A stretch of 21,994 nucleotides of DNA from Phelpsiimicrobium sp043802125 (GCA_043802125.1 JAZDLG010000048.1:1-21994); one strand, 5' to 3'; counted from the stretch's first letter, positions 1 through 7,099 are shown. Notes: a model not told the origin generated them from the sequence alone. Program-made: numbers and translations.

Positions 1-43
1 ATATCTCTTTGGCGGATACCAGGTTTTTATGGTTGTCTGTCAT
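1..43 (-). CDS. start of an unidentified gene running off the left edge (partial)
   Basis: An ATG on the minus strand opens a frame with no stop up to the window edge; the first 14 residues read MTDNHKNLVSAKEI. Too little is present to name a family. The call rests on the open frame and on a good sigma-70-like promoter about 65 bases upstream in the correct direction. No convincing Shine-Dalgarno sequence precedes the ATG, so the start could lie further downstream, outside the window. Confidence 0.4.
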   Translation of the reverse strand, partial: MTDNHKNLVSAKEI

Positions 44-106
44 CGTGTCGTGTGAAAAACAATAACTATCGCGCTTAAAGTAATTACATTAAGTAATACA
101 ATCAAT

Positions 107-135
107 ATTATTATGGCAATCAGCCGATTTGTCAA
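107..135 (-). promoter_or_regulatory. sigma-70-like promoter for the left-edge gene
   Basis: On the minus strand a perfect TTGACA (-35, 135-130) is followed after 17 bases by AATAAT (-10, 112-107, five of six consensus bases). Transcription would start near position 100 and leave a leader of about 57 bases before the ATG at 43. It lies just after a putative terminator of the upstream gene, which suits a new transcription unit. The assignment is from consensus matching only. Confidence 0.6.
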
Positions 136-145
136 GAAAAATGTT

Positions 146-163
146 AAAAAAACCGTGTTACGG
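146..163 (-). terminator. weak intrinsic terminator after the coiled-coil membrane protein gene
   Basis: Immediately after the stop codon at 165 the minus strand has a short hairpin (CCGT, loop AAC, ACGG) followed by seven T residues. The stem is only 4 bp, so efficiency is doubtful. Its position between the end of the glycan cluster and the next promoter supports the call. Confidence 0.4.
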
Positions 164-164
164 A

Positions 165-530
165 TTAGGGTTGGGGTGCGGTCTGGTTCTGGGGTGGGGC
201 GTTTTTCGTCAACTCGTCAACTCTCGCAGAAAGTTCATCTATCCTCTTTGACAGGGTCTCATTGAGATCAGCTATCTTTTTTTCCAACTTATTGAACTTC
301 AAAGCAATATAGGAGTCCAGGTCTATAGGACGGTAGACGCCGGCTATCTTTTCAATAGGCCTGTCATCCTCAACCCTGAAATGCAAACCTTGCACTGTCT
401 TGACACTGCGTGTCACGTTATAGGCCTTGGCCTCTTCGTCTTCGGTCTTGTATTCTTCTAAAGAAAACGCCAAACGGCCGATAAAAAACAAAATGAAAAT
501 GCTTAAGATGGACCAGACCATTTTTTTCAT
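165..530 (-). CDS. small membrane-anchored coiled-coil protein, function unknown
   Basis: The product is 121 residues. A hydrophobic segment at about residues 5-21 follows a short basic N-terminus, so it is probably a single-pass inner-membrane protein with its body outside the cytoplasm. A charged middle section is followed by a heptad-like coiled coil (about 70-105, KLEKKIADLNETLSKRIDEL) and a Pro/Gln-rich tail. I do not recognise a family. The start at 530 is chosen because GGAGGAG sits 4-5 bases upstream and because the ATG overlaps the TGA of the preceding glycosyltransferase gene (ATGA overlap); an upstream in-frame ATG at 593 would overlap that gene by 67 bases and has no comparable ribosome site. 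Translational coupling suggests membership of the glycan cluster, but no function follows from that. Confidence 0.7.
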   Translation of the reverse strand: MKKMVWSILSIFILFFIGRLAFSLEEYKTEDEEAKAYNVTRSVKTVQGLHFRVEDDRPIEKIAGVYRPIDLDSYIALKFNKLEKKIADLNETLSKRIDELSARVDELTKNAPPQNQTAPQP

Positions 531-1429
531 TTGCTCCTCCGCTCTCTGCGCTTTTTTGTGATGATCTCTATGCCTGAAAAAACGGCGCGGCAATAAACGC
601 CCCCTTCTTTCTTACACAATAGGTAAAAAAAACGCAAGATCTCATATAAAGCTAATGGCAGGAAGAATAAAAATAAGCGCGCCTTGGAGTCATTCTTTAG
701 CATCATTATAAAACGGTTACGGATAGAAAAAAAACTCTTGTCTTTCGCGCTGAAACCTGAGCCTGAACCTGAATGAAAACTGACACATGCGGGGCACGCG
801 TAAGCCTTCCACCCTTTCTTGCGCGCCCTCCATGAGAGATCCATGTCTTCAACCATATAAAAAAAATCCTTATCAAAATAACCCGACGCTTCTCTTATGT
901 CTTTTAACATATCCCGCCTATAGAGCGCCGTAGCCGAACATGCGCCAAAGACCTCGCCTATCCGGTCAAACTGCCCAACGTATCCTTCGTCATTTTTATC
1001 GTGTCCCAATTCGTAAAACCTTCTCAACGGCGTCAAACATTGTCCTACGCTGTAAATAGTCTTACCGTCCGGATAATATATCTTTGGAGCTACTATTGCA
1101 ATACGGCATCCCCGGTCTCTGATAAAATCGCAAAATACTGATAAAAAATCTTCTTTTAAAAAGGCATCGGCGTCCAACGCCAGGACCCATTCCCCTGTGG
1201 CTTGATCTATAGCCTGGTTCCTGGCCTCTGCAGCGCCAGCATTTATGGCATTAGAAATAAGTTTTACCTCAGGATACCCAGACCTTACAATATCCGCAGT
1301 CTTATCAGATGAGCCGTTATCAACAACAAAGACCTCTTTGTCAACGTGAGATTGGCCAAAAACTGAATCCAGGCATTTCCTTATGGTGCCTGAGCTGTTA
1401 TACGCGACAACAACACAAGAGATCTTCAT
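527..1429 (-). CDS. family 2 glycosyltransferase (WbbL/rhamnosyltransferase-like)
   Basis: The 300-residue protein has a classic GT-A nucleotide-sugar transferase N-terminus: SCVVVAYNSSGTIRKCLDS, then VFVVDNGSSDKTADI and the DXD-type metal/sugar-binding sequence LALDADAF near residue 86. A later MVEDMDLSWRARKKGW block carries the ED motif typical of GT2 acceptor handling. The C-terminus (from about 245) is hydrophobic and probably membrane-associated. It should transfer a sugar from a nucleotide donor to a lipid-linked or surface glycan at the cytoplasmic face of the inner membrane; donor and acceptor cannot be read from the sequence. No clear Shine-Dalgarno precedes the ATG, and a hairpin repeat (1441-1510) begins 11 bases upstream, so this gene is set apart from the tightly packed genes before it. 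Confidence 0.9.
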   Translation of the reverse strand: MKISCVVVAYNSSGTIRKCLDSVFGQSHVDKEVFVVDNGSSDKTADIVRSGYPEVKLISNAINAGAAEARNQAIDQATGEWVLALDADAFLKEDFLSVFCDFIRDRGCRIAIVAPKIYYPDGKTIYSVGQCLTPLRRFYELGHDKNDEGYVGQFDRIGEVFGACSATALYRRDMLKDIREASGYFDKDFFYMVEDMDLSWRARKKGWKAYACPACVSFHSGSGSGFSAKDKSFFSIRNRFIMMLKNDSKARLFLFFLPLALYEILRFFYLLCKKEGGVYCRAVFSGIEIITKKRRERRSK

Positions 1430-1440
1430 AGGCTAAATTT

Positions 1441-1510
1441 TGGTGCTCTAGATCCCGCCTTCGGCGGGATTTCGTTAGATGCGCCTTTGGCGCACATTAA
1501 AGGTGCTCAA
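1441..1510 (+). repeat. dispersed hairpin repeat, copy 1
   Basis: This copy starts with TGGTGCTCTAGAT, then a perfect 8-bp hairpin (ATCCCGCC, loop TTC, GGCGGGAT, 1452-1470), then TTCGTTAGA, a second 6-bp hairpin (TGCGCC, loop TTT, GGCGCA, 1480-1494) and ACATTAAAGGTGCTCAA. The same order of pieces occurs at 5903, 7121 and (inverted) 16786. It fills the whole gap between two glycan genes and supplies the last three codons and the stop of the gene at 1497-2756. Confidence 0.8.
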
Positions 1511-2756
1511 TTTTCGTAACAATATCCCGCGCCTCGGCTATAACATCTTCCATTGACGCGTATCTCCAGCCGCCATAGCGGCCTATGGAAAAAATATCAT
1601 GCTTCTTGAGATAGTCCTGAATTACAGCCAGCGCCGCATCCCGTTTTCTATCATAAACGCAATAGCCGTATTTGATATCATTGCAATCAACAACCTTTAC
1701 ATCTTCTTCCTTAATAGGAAAGCCTATTTTCAGGCAATCGCCATAAATGGCCTCAAGCGCTTTTTTCTTATCAATAGGAGCGTCTTTCGTATAAGAGGCC
1801 TCAAAATAAACCGAGGAACACCCTGGCGGAGCCATGCTTTCAGAAAAATTGGTAGAGATGCCGAGCCTATAAAAAGATATATCTTTCTGAGGGAAGTATA
1901 TCCAGTGCTTGCCCGACTTTAGTTTTTTGGAAAGGCCAAGATTGACGTTAAAAAGAGACGTATACCTTAAATCCAGGAGAGCCCTTCTGACGCTCTCAGG
2001 CAAGGGTGTGATAAGGCGTATCATTTCAGGCAATGGAATAGTAGAGATGACCTTATTGAATCTATATCTAATACCGTTAGAGAATAAGACTTCTTTCTTC
2101 CTGAGGTCCAGATGCATTGCTTCGCAGCGTGTGCGGACCCTGCGGCCCCGTTTGGCTAAAGCATCAGCCAGCGTTTGAATACCGCCGCAGCGAGGATACC
2201 AGAACTCCGCATTATAACCTTTCGTTCCAATAGGGATCCACTCTCTGGCCCATTCGTGATTCAATTGCTCTAAAGAAAACTTCCAGAACTTCTCGTTATA
2301 AGGCAGCATAAAGTGCCTGGCTATACCCTCTCCGAACGTAGCCAGGACCCAGGCTTTAAAACACAGCCCGTCGGACGCGTCGTTGACATTTTTTTGTTTC
2401 TTACGCGCCTGCGCCAATCCGGCCGAGCACTCCCTTGCAACATCTCGCGGAAGCCTCATGAAATTCACCTGGAACGGATAAGGGATAAAAGATCCGTGGC
2501 TCCAGATCCAGCTCTTCCTCTTCTGCTGGCGCAAGGTGTTACCCAAAAGGCCCATGATAAAGGCCTTAGTCTTTTTTTCCTGAAAATGAAGAAGATGACC
2601 CGCGATATCAAACGTAAAACCACGGAGGTGACGCGACCGGCACAAGCCTCCGATGAACTCTTCTTTTTCAAAGATCTCATACTCCGTCCTCAAATAAGCC
2701 GCGGCGCTCAATCCGCTTAATCCTGCTCCGAGAATAACGACCCTGGTTTCAGGCAT
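1497..2756 (-). CDS. FAD-dependent oxidoreductase/mutase-like protein of a glycan cluster (amine oxidase fold)
   Basis: The 419-residue protein opens with the dinucleotide-binding motif VVILGAGLSGLSAA (residues 6-19) followed by an acidic ribose-binding residue in EIFEKEEFIGG. This is the layout of the amine oxidase/protoporphyrinogen oxidase/UDP-galactopyranose mutase clan. The C-terminal FSIGRYGGWRYASMEDVI block resembles the flavin-contacting end of that clan. Its place among glycosyltransferases suggests action on a nucleotide-sugar or lipid-linked sugar, as Glf does, but the N-terminus is not a typical Glf sequence and I do not assign that reaction. Its start overlaps the end of the MraY-like gene by 8 bases, which implies coupled translation. 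The final residues EHL and the stop fall in a dispersed hairpin repeat, so the original C-terminus may have been replaced. Confidence 0.8.
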   Translation of the reverse strand: MPETRVVILGAGLSGLSAAAYLRTEYEIFEKEEFIGGLCRSRHLRGFTFDIAGHLLHFQEKKTKAFIMGLLGNTLRQQKRKSWIWSHGSFIPYPFQVNFMRLPRDVARECSAGLAQARKKQKNVNDASDGLCFKAWVLATFGEGIARHFMLPYNEKFWKFSLEQLNHEWAREWIPIGTKGYNAEFWYPRCGGIQTLADALAKRGRRVRTRCEAMHLDLRKKEVLFSNGIRYRFNKVISTIPLPEMIRLITPLPESVRRALLDLRYTSLFNVNLGLSKKLKSGKHWIYFPQKDISFYRLGISTNFSESMAPPGCSSVYFEASYTKDAPIDKKKALEAIYGDCLKIGFPIKEEDVKVVDCNDIKYGYCVYDRKRDAALAVIQDYLKKHDIFSIGRYGGWRYASMEDVIAEARDIVTKIEHL

Positions 2757-3663
2757 AAATAGCGCTCAATAATAATAAAACAGCCGTAAGGTTGAATATT
2801 GTATTAAAAAAATACATCTTAAAGACTACTCCAGGGACTGACACGCCTTTATCTAACAGGCGCAAAACGAAATGGTCGCGGCTCTTCTTGATAATGGGTT
2901 TACGGCCTGCCAGGCGCATGACGATGACAAAAAAAAGATCATACAATGGAAGGGCAAGTATCAATAAAGGCGCGAATAAAGCCAGCTCGTTGCCGACGCT
3001 TGCGTAACTCGTCAATACGGCCATAACGGCAAAGCAGATACCGTTGAAAAGGCTGCCCATATCACCCATGTATAGCTTAGCCGGAAAAAAATTAAACCTC
3101 AAAAAAGAAAGATTGCTGCCCAAAAGAGCTGCTGCCAGCACACCTACCGCAATATTCCCGGTCGCATAGCTGATATATAGGAATGTCGCGCCGCACAAAA
3201 TAGAGATGCCGGAGGCCAAGCCGTCCAAAATATCCAAAAAATTAAAGGCATTCATGATAGCCACGAACCAAAGGATGCTTAAAATAGAATTAACAAACCC
3301 AGGCAAAAAATAAATATGCGTTTTGACCCCGACAGCTACTAAAAAAACAGCTATCAAAAACTGAAAAAAAAGCTTTTTTAATGGCGACAGGTCCAAAAGA
3401 TCGTCTGTTAACCCTAAGGAAAACGTCAGGGCGCACGCCAAAAGCACAAAGGCCAGCGTCTGATCAAAGATACCTAATTTAAAAAAAGCGAAAACAACGG
3501 CAATAAAAAATGAAGAGGCGATGCCTAAACCTCCGAGTTTTGAAATACCCGAAACACCATCAGCCCTGTGGGCCTTTAAGATACCCATTTTCCTGCCCAA
3601 GGGCGTAAAAAAACTATTTAAGAAAAAGGATGCGAGCAAAGCGATAAAAAAAGCAAAAACCAT
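2749..3663 (-). CDS. polyprenyl-phosphate sugar-1-phosphate transferase, WecA/TagO/MraY family
   Basis: This 304-residue, strongly hydrophobic protein with about 10 membrane segments is the likely initiating enzyme of the glycan. It moves an amino-sugar-1-phosphate from a UDP-sugar to undecaprenyl phosphate at the cytoplasmic face of the membrane. Family motifs are present in order: the Mg-binding aspartate pair in GLTDDLLDLSPLKKL (about 84-98), the NFLDILDGLASG loop (141-152) and LYMGDMGSLFNG (197-208). Length is close to the usual 300-350. AGGA lies 6 bases before the ATG. The gene begins 3 bases after the GT4 gene stops and overlaps the FAD gene, so it sits mid-operon. The exact sugar cannot be told; the lack of MraY-specific muropeptide features and the context favour WecA/TagO-type over peptidoglycan MraY. 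Confidence 0.88.
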   Translation of the reverse strand: MVFAFFIALLASFFLNSFFTPLGRKMGILKAHRADGVSGISKLGGLGIASSFFIAVVFAFFKLGIFDQTLAFVLLACALTFSLGLTDDLLDLSPLKKLFFQFLIAVFLVAVGVKTHIYFLPGFVNSILSILWFVAIMNAFNFLDILDGLASGISILCGATFLYISYATGNIAVGVLAAALLGSNLSFLRFNFFPAKLYMGDMGSLFNGICFAVMAVLTSYASVGNELALFAPLLILALPLYDLFFVIVMRLAGRKPIIKKSRDHFVLRLLDKGVSVPGVVFKMYFFNTIFNLTAVLLLLSAIYA

Positions 3664-3666
3664 ATA

Positions 3667-4818
3667 TTATCCTGCGTTAGCAAAAGCCAAACTATAGAGT
3701 TTCTCTAAACTCCCGATCATGGAATCTAATGAAAGATCTTTACGGCCAATGACTACGCTTGCGAATTTCTTCATTCTATCGCAAACTTCACGGTTCTCCA
3801 AAAGAAGATTTACCTTCTGCGCAAGGCCTTCTGTATCCCTGGGCCGCACCAGAAAACCATTGACGTTATCTTTGACGAGTTCGCTCGCGCCGCATATATC
3901 ATAGGCGACAATGGGTTTTGAAAGGCACATCGCCTCTAAAAATACCAAAGGCGAACCTTCCCACAAAGACGTCAACACCAAGACATCTAAAATAGACATG
4001 ACAGCGCTTATATCCCTGCGCCATCCTAATAAAAACACATCTTCCGAAAGGTTGTTTTTTCGTATCTCTCTTTCCACCTGAGGCCTTAAGATGCCGTCTC
4101 CGGCCAAAAGGAATTTAACTCCCGGATTATCGTTTGCGATAAGCCGCGCGCACCTGATAAAATCAAGAGGGTTTTTCTGAGGCTTTAAACACGCGACCAT
4201 GCCAACGACCTTCTCTTCCTTGAGCCCAAGAAGGTTTTTTAGGCTCAAGACCTCCTGCGGGTCTATAGTTTTAAAACTATCCCGATCTACGCCGTAACGA
4301 ATAAGGCAATATTGCTTTTCAGCGCCTATCCCGTTGTCTAAGCCTTTCTGGATATCGCTTTCCGTGACAGCTATCAGTTTTACGGTTATCTTCGCTGTCA
4401 AGCGCTCCAAAAAGATGTAAAGGTCGTTGAAAAAACTTTTTAGATAATCGTGGAATCCCCACCCATGGATCGTATGAAAAATAACTTTAACACCCGCCGT
4501 CTTAGCAGCCCAGCGGCCTAAAATACCGGCCTTTGAGCTATGGGTATGGACGATGTCTATTTTATTTATTCTTATATAAGAAACTATGGAAAAAAATGCG
4601 AGGATATCTAATATAAGATTCGGCCGGCGCCTCAAAAAAAGCAGGAGCTTCAGGCGCAGCCCCGGGATAGACCTTGCTTCATACTCAAGCGGGCCTGGCG
4701 AAGTCAGGAGATGGATCTCATATTTATCTTGAGGCAGATTAGACAGTATGGCCAACACATTCTTCTGCGCCCCGCCTAATTCAAGCCTGGTTATAATATG
4801 TAAGATCTTTAATTTCAT
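3667..4818 (-). CDS. family 4 glycosyltransferase (GT-B fold)
   Basis: The 383-residue protein shows the two-domain GT4 pattern. The N-terminal half has the glycine-rich acceptor loop LELGGAQKNVLAILSNL and the HTHSSKAGILGRWAA segment. The C-terminal half has VVGMVACLKPQKNPLDFI, FLLAGDGILRPQVE, VFLLGWRRDI and the donor-binding E-x7-E motif EGSPLVFLEAM. These retaining enzymes add sugars to lipid-linked intermediates at the cytoplasmic membrane face; the sugar is not predictable here. AAGG lies 5 bases before the ATG, and the start overlaps the previous GT2 stop by 4 bases. It is the second gene of the minus-strand cluster that begins near 5.9 kb. Confidence 0.92.
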   Translation of the reverse strand: MKLKILHIITRLELGGAQKNVLAILSNLPQDKYEIHLLTSPGPLEYEARSIPGLRLKLLLFLRRRPNLILDILAFFSIVSYIRINKIDIVHTHSSKAGILGRWAAKTAGVKVIFHTIHGWGFHDYLKSFFNDLYIFLERLTAKITVKLIAVTESDIQKGLDNGIGAEKQYCLIRYGVDRDSFKTIDPQEVLSLKNLLGLKEEKVVGMVACLKPQKNPLDFIRCARLIANDNPGVKFLLAGDGILRPQVEREIRKNNLSEDVFLLGWRRDISAVMSILDVLVLTSLWEGSPLVFLEAMCLSKPIVAYDICGASELVKDNVNGFLVRPRDTEGLAQKVNLLLENREVCDRMKKFASVVIGRKDLSLDSMIGSLEKLYSLAFANAG

Positions 4819-5852
4819 CGGCGCCTTAAGACCTCTTTTAGCACGCTTCGCCTAAAGAACAATAGATATAAATAGATCCTCGCCTCATAAAAAATGATCC
4901 ACGGAAGATCCATTAAAAACCTTGATAGCCGGTCATTCTTTAAGATCGTAGCATACCTGTTGCGGATAAAACGCGCCTGAAGCTCCGGTGAAATACGGGT
5001 AAAAGCAAAGTGCCACAGCAGGTGGCACACCGGCCTCACAACTAAGGCCGGGTGTTGCCGCAAAAAACGGGATAGGCCACCCAATCCTATCGCACCTTGG
5101 CTTAAAGGATTGCCAAGTGCGCCCCCTCTCTGGGGCGGATGGTCCGGTGTGCCGCTTTCTGCGGCATCCATCTGGGCTGTTGCCCCCCTCTTGTGATAAG
5201 CAACTGCGCTGCTGCAATAAAATGCCAGCCAACCTAACCTATACGCCCTCCAGGCAAGATCAAAATCCTCGTAATAAAAACCGAATCTCTCGTCAAAATA
5301 TTCTCCCCCAAGCTTTGCGGCTTCCAGCATGGAGCGCCTATAAAAAGCTGCCGCGCCGTTGACCCCAAAGATATATCCGTCTTTTTTGTAAGCAGGCCGC
5401 ATCTTTTTGCCATAACCTCTGTCGTACGGTTTCCTTGACCTCGCCCACAAAAAACCAGTAGAATCAACAATCCTTTTGTCTTCTCTTAACAAGCACCCGC
5501 TGACAGAACCTATTCTTTTGTCGCGTTCCATGGCAGCCAAGACTTGTTTTATGTAATCCGGTGACAGCACGACATCATCGTTCAAACACAACACAAAATC
5601 TCCTCCGGAGCCAGAGCGAGCTATTCCCTTATTCATGGGGCGGCAATAAAGCTCGTTATCAAGGCAATGATCAAACTCAAAGCCTTTATAAGCCTCTTTC
5701 CATCTACAAGCTAACTTTTCGTCCGCCTTGTTTAAGAATACAAAACACTGCATGTCCTTGTGGGTCTGGGATGCGATACTATCAAGGCATTGAGTCAGCA
5801 TAGGCCCTTTCTCTAAACTCACGACGATGACTGATACGAGGTCTTTGGACAT
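4815..5852 (-). CDS. family 2 glycosyltransferase carrying an unusual in-frame insert
   Basis: The 345-residue protein begins as a normal GT2 enzyme: VSVIVVSLEKGPMLTQCLDS, CLNDDVVLSPDYI as the DXD-type region (about 89-101), FGVNGAAAFYRRSMLE and FGFYYEDFDLAWRAYRLGW (190-208). The family pattern then breaks after AVAYHKRGATA. About 60 residues (roughly 228-287) have a different character, low in Lys and rich in Gly/Pro/His/Arg, before family-like sequence resumes with RFIRNRYATILKNDRLSRFL. The DNA of this segment is packed with hairpins (listed separately). If the insert is tolerated the protein transfers a sugar in the same glycan pathway; if not, the gene may be damaged despite the open frame. 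It is the first gene of the minus-strand cluster, with an extended -10 promoter about 40 bases upstream and no evident Shine-Dalgarno. Confidence 0.85.
   Translation of the reverse strand: MSKDLVSVIVVSLEKGPMLTQCLDSIASQTHKDMQCFVFLNKADEKLACRWKEAYKGFEFDHCLDNELYCRPMNKGIARSGSGGDFVLCLNDDVVLSPDYIKQVLAAMERDKRIGSVSGCLLREDKRIVDSTGFLWARSRKPYDRGYGKKMRPAYKKDGYIFGVNGAAAFYRRSMLEAAKLGGEYFDERFGFYYEDFDLAWRAYRLGWLAFYCSSAVAYHKRGATAQMDAAESGTPDHPPQRGGALGNPLSQGAIGLGGLSRFLRQHPALVVRPVCHLLWHFAFTRISPELQARFIRNRYATILKNDRLSRFLMDLPWIIFYEARIYLYLLFFRRSVLKEVLRRR
4992..5171. repeat. hairpin-dense in-frame insert within the GT2 gene
   Basis: Six inverted repeats follow one another: 5010-5016/5022-5028 (GTGCCAC/GTGGCAC), 5030-5035/5046-5051 (CCGGCC/GGCCGG), 5071-5076/5086-5091 (GATAGG/CCTATC), 5096-5101/5112-5117 (CTTGGC/GCCAAG), 5121-5125/5132-5136 (GCCCC/GGGGC) and 5150-5155/5161-5166 (TGCCGC/GCGGCA). 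All stems are perfect with loops of 5-10 bases. The segment interrupts the GT2 family alignment as I know it. The segment edges are estimated from the protein, not from duplicated ends, and no target-site duplication was seen. Confidence 0.6.
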
Positions 5853-5864
5853 AATGTAATTAGA

Positions 5865-5893
5865 TTGACAAAATATTTTCTATAACTTAGTAT
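5865..5893 (+). promoter_or_regulatory. sigma-70-like promoter for the O-antigen ligase-like gene
   Basis: TTGACA (5865-5870) is followed after 17 bases by TAGTAT (5888-5893, four of six consensus bases). Transcription would start near 5900, so the leader would carry the hairpin of the repeat at 5903-5952. This is the only promoter candidate for the single plus-strand gene. Confidence 0.5.
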
Positions 5894-5900
5894 TATAGCA
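5892..5900 (-). promoter_or_regulatory. extended -10 promoter for the glycan cluster
   Basis: On the minus strand TGCTATAAT forms a perfect extended -10 (TGn plus TATAAT). There is no recognisable -35, because that position falls in the stem of the neighbouring hairpin repeat. It would start transcription near 5885 for the gene beginning at 5852. It overlaps the -10 of the opposing plus-strand promoter, so the two may compete. Confidence 0.5.
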
Positions 5901-5902
5901 TA

Positions 5903-5952
5903 TAGTCCCGCCTGCGCGGGATTTCGCTAGACTGATACATTATGGTGCTCAA
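5903..5952 (+). repeat. dispersed hairpin repeat, copy 2
   Basis: The hairpin TCCCGC, loop CTGC, GCGGGA (5906-5921) is followed by TTTCGCTAGACTGATACATT and then ATGGTGCTCAA. It matches the right two-thirds of copies 1 and 3. The ATG inside the conserved TGGTGCTC end is the start codon of the following plus-strand gene, and the preceding repeat sequence contains an in-frame TGA at 5933. Confidence 0.8.
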
Positions 5953-7099
5953 AATAGTATTTACGCTGTTCTTGTTCCTCTTGGCGTGCCGCCCATTTTT
6001 ATCCTCAATGGCGTCGCCGCGCGAAGACATCGCGTTCTCCTGCATTTTTGTAATCGTCTCCCTTCTCTTATTAAGGAAAAACACGTTGTTGCTGCTTAAA
6101 AGGCCGTCCTCTTTCTTTGCCGCGCTTTTTTTGCTTGCCGTACTTATTTCATTATCTTTCTCGCAAGACCTCGAAAAAAGTCTTTCTGAATTCTATAAAT
6201 ACGCCACTTACTTTTTAGCCTTTTTTGCTGTAAGCTCATTTGACGCCCAAGAAAGAAAATGCCTGTTAAAAATACTCATTTTAAGCTGCGCGCTCGTCAG
6301 TTTTTATGCCCTGCACTGGCTCATAGGCGGCCTTTTTTCTACTTTAGACTATCTTCATAACTGCGGCATAACAGAAGGTTTTGCCGTTGAGTATCTATCG
6401 CGCGGCCGCGCTTTTGTCCCATTCCCCACGCCGTCTGCTCTCGCGGGTTATCTCATCCTGCTTGCGCCATTAAGCGCCACACTCATCTTAGAAACCGGAA
6501 AAAATACTTTGAAAAATTCCGTTTCGCTTTTAGCTGTCGCGCTGACATACATCGCCCTGCTTGCCACTCAATCAATAGGCGCATTTTTAAGCCTTACCTT
6601 ATCAGTCGTCATCTTTTTATATGCGCGAAAAAAAAGGCCGCCAAAAAGAATTATTCTTCTTATACTGTGCGGCTTAATATTAAGCGGCCTTATCTTGTTT
6701 TTCTTAAGGAACAACTCGCTTTATATTTTTAATACTCCTATCTTTTCATTGAGCAACAGATTGTCTTACTGGAGAGAGGCAATAAACGTCATTTCCCAGC
6801 ACCCATTAGCCGGCGTCGGTTTAGGAAATTATCCTTTTTTCAAAAGCATCTCTCCCCACAACTCTTACCTCCAGATATGGGCAGAAATGGGCATCCTGGG
6901 CCTGATCTCTTTTGCAGGTTTATCTTTTAAGACCCTGACAACCCATGAAGGAACACAGAATAACGCCCTCTGGATAGGAAGCCTCGCATTCCTTATCCAC
7001 AACCTGGCGGACTTTACATTTTTCCAACCTCAGATATCCCTGCTTTGGTGGGTCGTCGCTGCACTGCTGACGAGCACAAAAAACAAGGCCGAGCTGTAA
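5942..7099 (+). CDS. O-antigen ligase/polymerase-like membrane protein (Wzy/WaaL type)
   Basis: The product is 385 residues with about 10-11 hydrophobic segments and a larger extracytoplasmic loop. The segment NVISQHPLAGVGLGNYPFF followed by ISPHNSYLQIWAEMGILGL (about 280-325) is the signature of the O-antigen ligase/polymerase superfamily (PF04932): the H-P-x-x-G-x-G turn and the H-N-x-x-L-Q motif. Such proteins join lipid-linked glycan units to lipid A, a protein or each other on the outer face of the inner membrane, which fits the cluster of glycosyltransferases beside it. It is the only plus-strand gene in the window. The ATG used lies within a dispersed repeat, has an in-frame stop three codons upstream and no Shine-Dalgarno, so a start at a GTG or TTG a few codons later is possible. 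Ligase and polymerase cannot be told apart from sequence. Confidence 0.85.
   Translation: MVLKIVFTLFLFLLACRPFLSSMASPREDIAFSCIFVIVSLLLLRKNTLLLLKRPSSFFAALFLLAVLISLSFSQDLEKSLSEFYKYATYFLAFFAVSSFDAQERKCLLKILILSCALVSFYALHWLIGGLFSTLDYLHNCGITEGFAVEYLSRGRAFVPFPTPSALAGYLILLAPLSATLILETGKNTLKNSVSLLAVALTYIALLATQSIGAFLSLTLSVVIFLYARKKRPPKRIILLILCGLILSGLILFFLRNNSLYIFNTPIFSLSNRLSYWREAINVISQHPLAGVGLGNYPFFKSISPHNSYLQIWAEMGILGLISFAGLSFKTLTTHEGTQNNALWIGSLAFLIHNLADFTFFQPQISLLWWVVAALLTSTKNKAEL

Noticed and set aside
1599..2720. Plus-strand open frames opposite the FAD-dependent gene
   Set aside because: They are antisense shadows of a gene with clear domain motifs, with biased composition and no starts supported by ribosome sites.
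1497..2756. Naming the FAD protein UDP-galactopyranose mutase (glf)
   Set aside because: The cluster context fits, but the N-terminal and flavin-contact sequences look like the general amine-oxidase branch; the specific reaction is not supported.
2749..3663. Naming the lipid-carrier transferase mraY
   Set aside because: It lies in a glycan cluster with no peptidoglycan genes, and the loop motifs fit the WecA/TagO branch at least as well.
4933..5362. Open frames on both strands across the GT2 insert (4933-5232 minus and 5117-5362 plus)
   Set aside because: They have no ribosome site, no family resemblance and simply reflect stop-poor GC-rich hairpin DNA; the GT2 frame is the supported one.
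5903..5921. The repeat hairpins as ordinary intrinsic terminators
   Set aside because: The stems are followed by ATTTCG and not by a T-run, and copy 2 lies between divergent genes where no terminator is expected. An attenuating effect remains possible.
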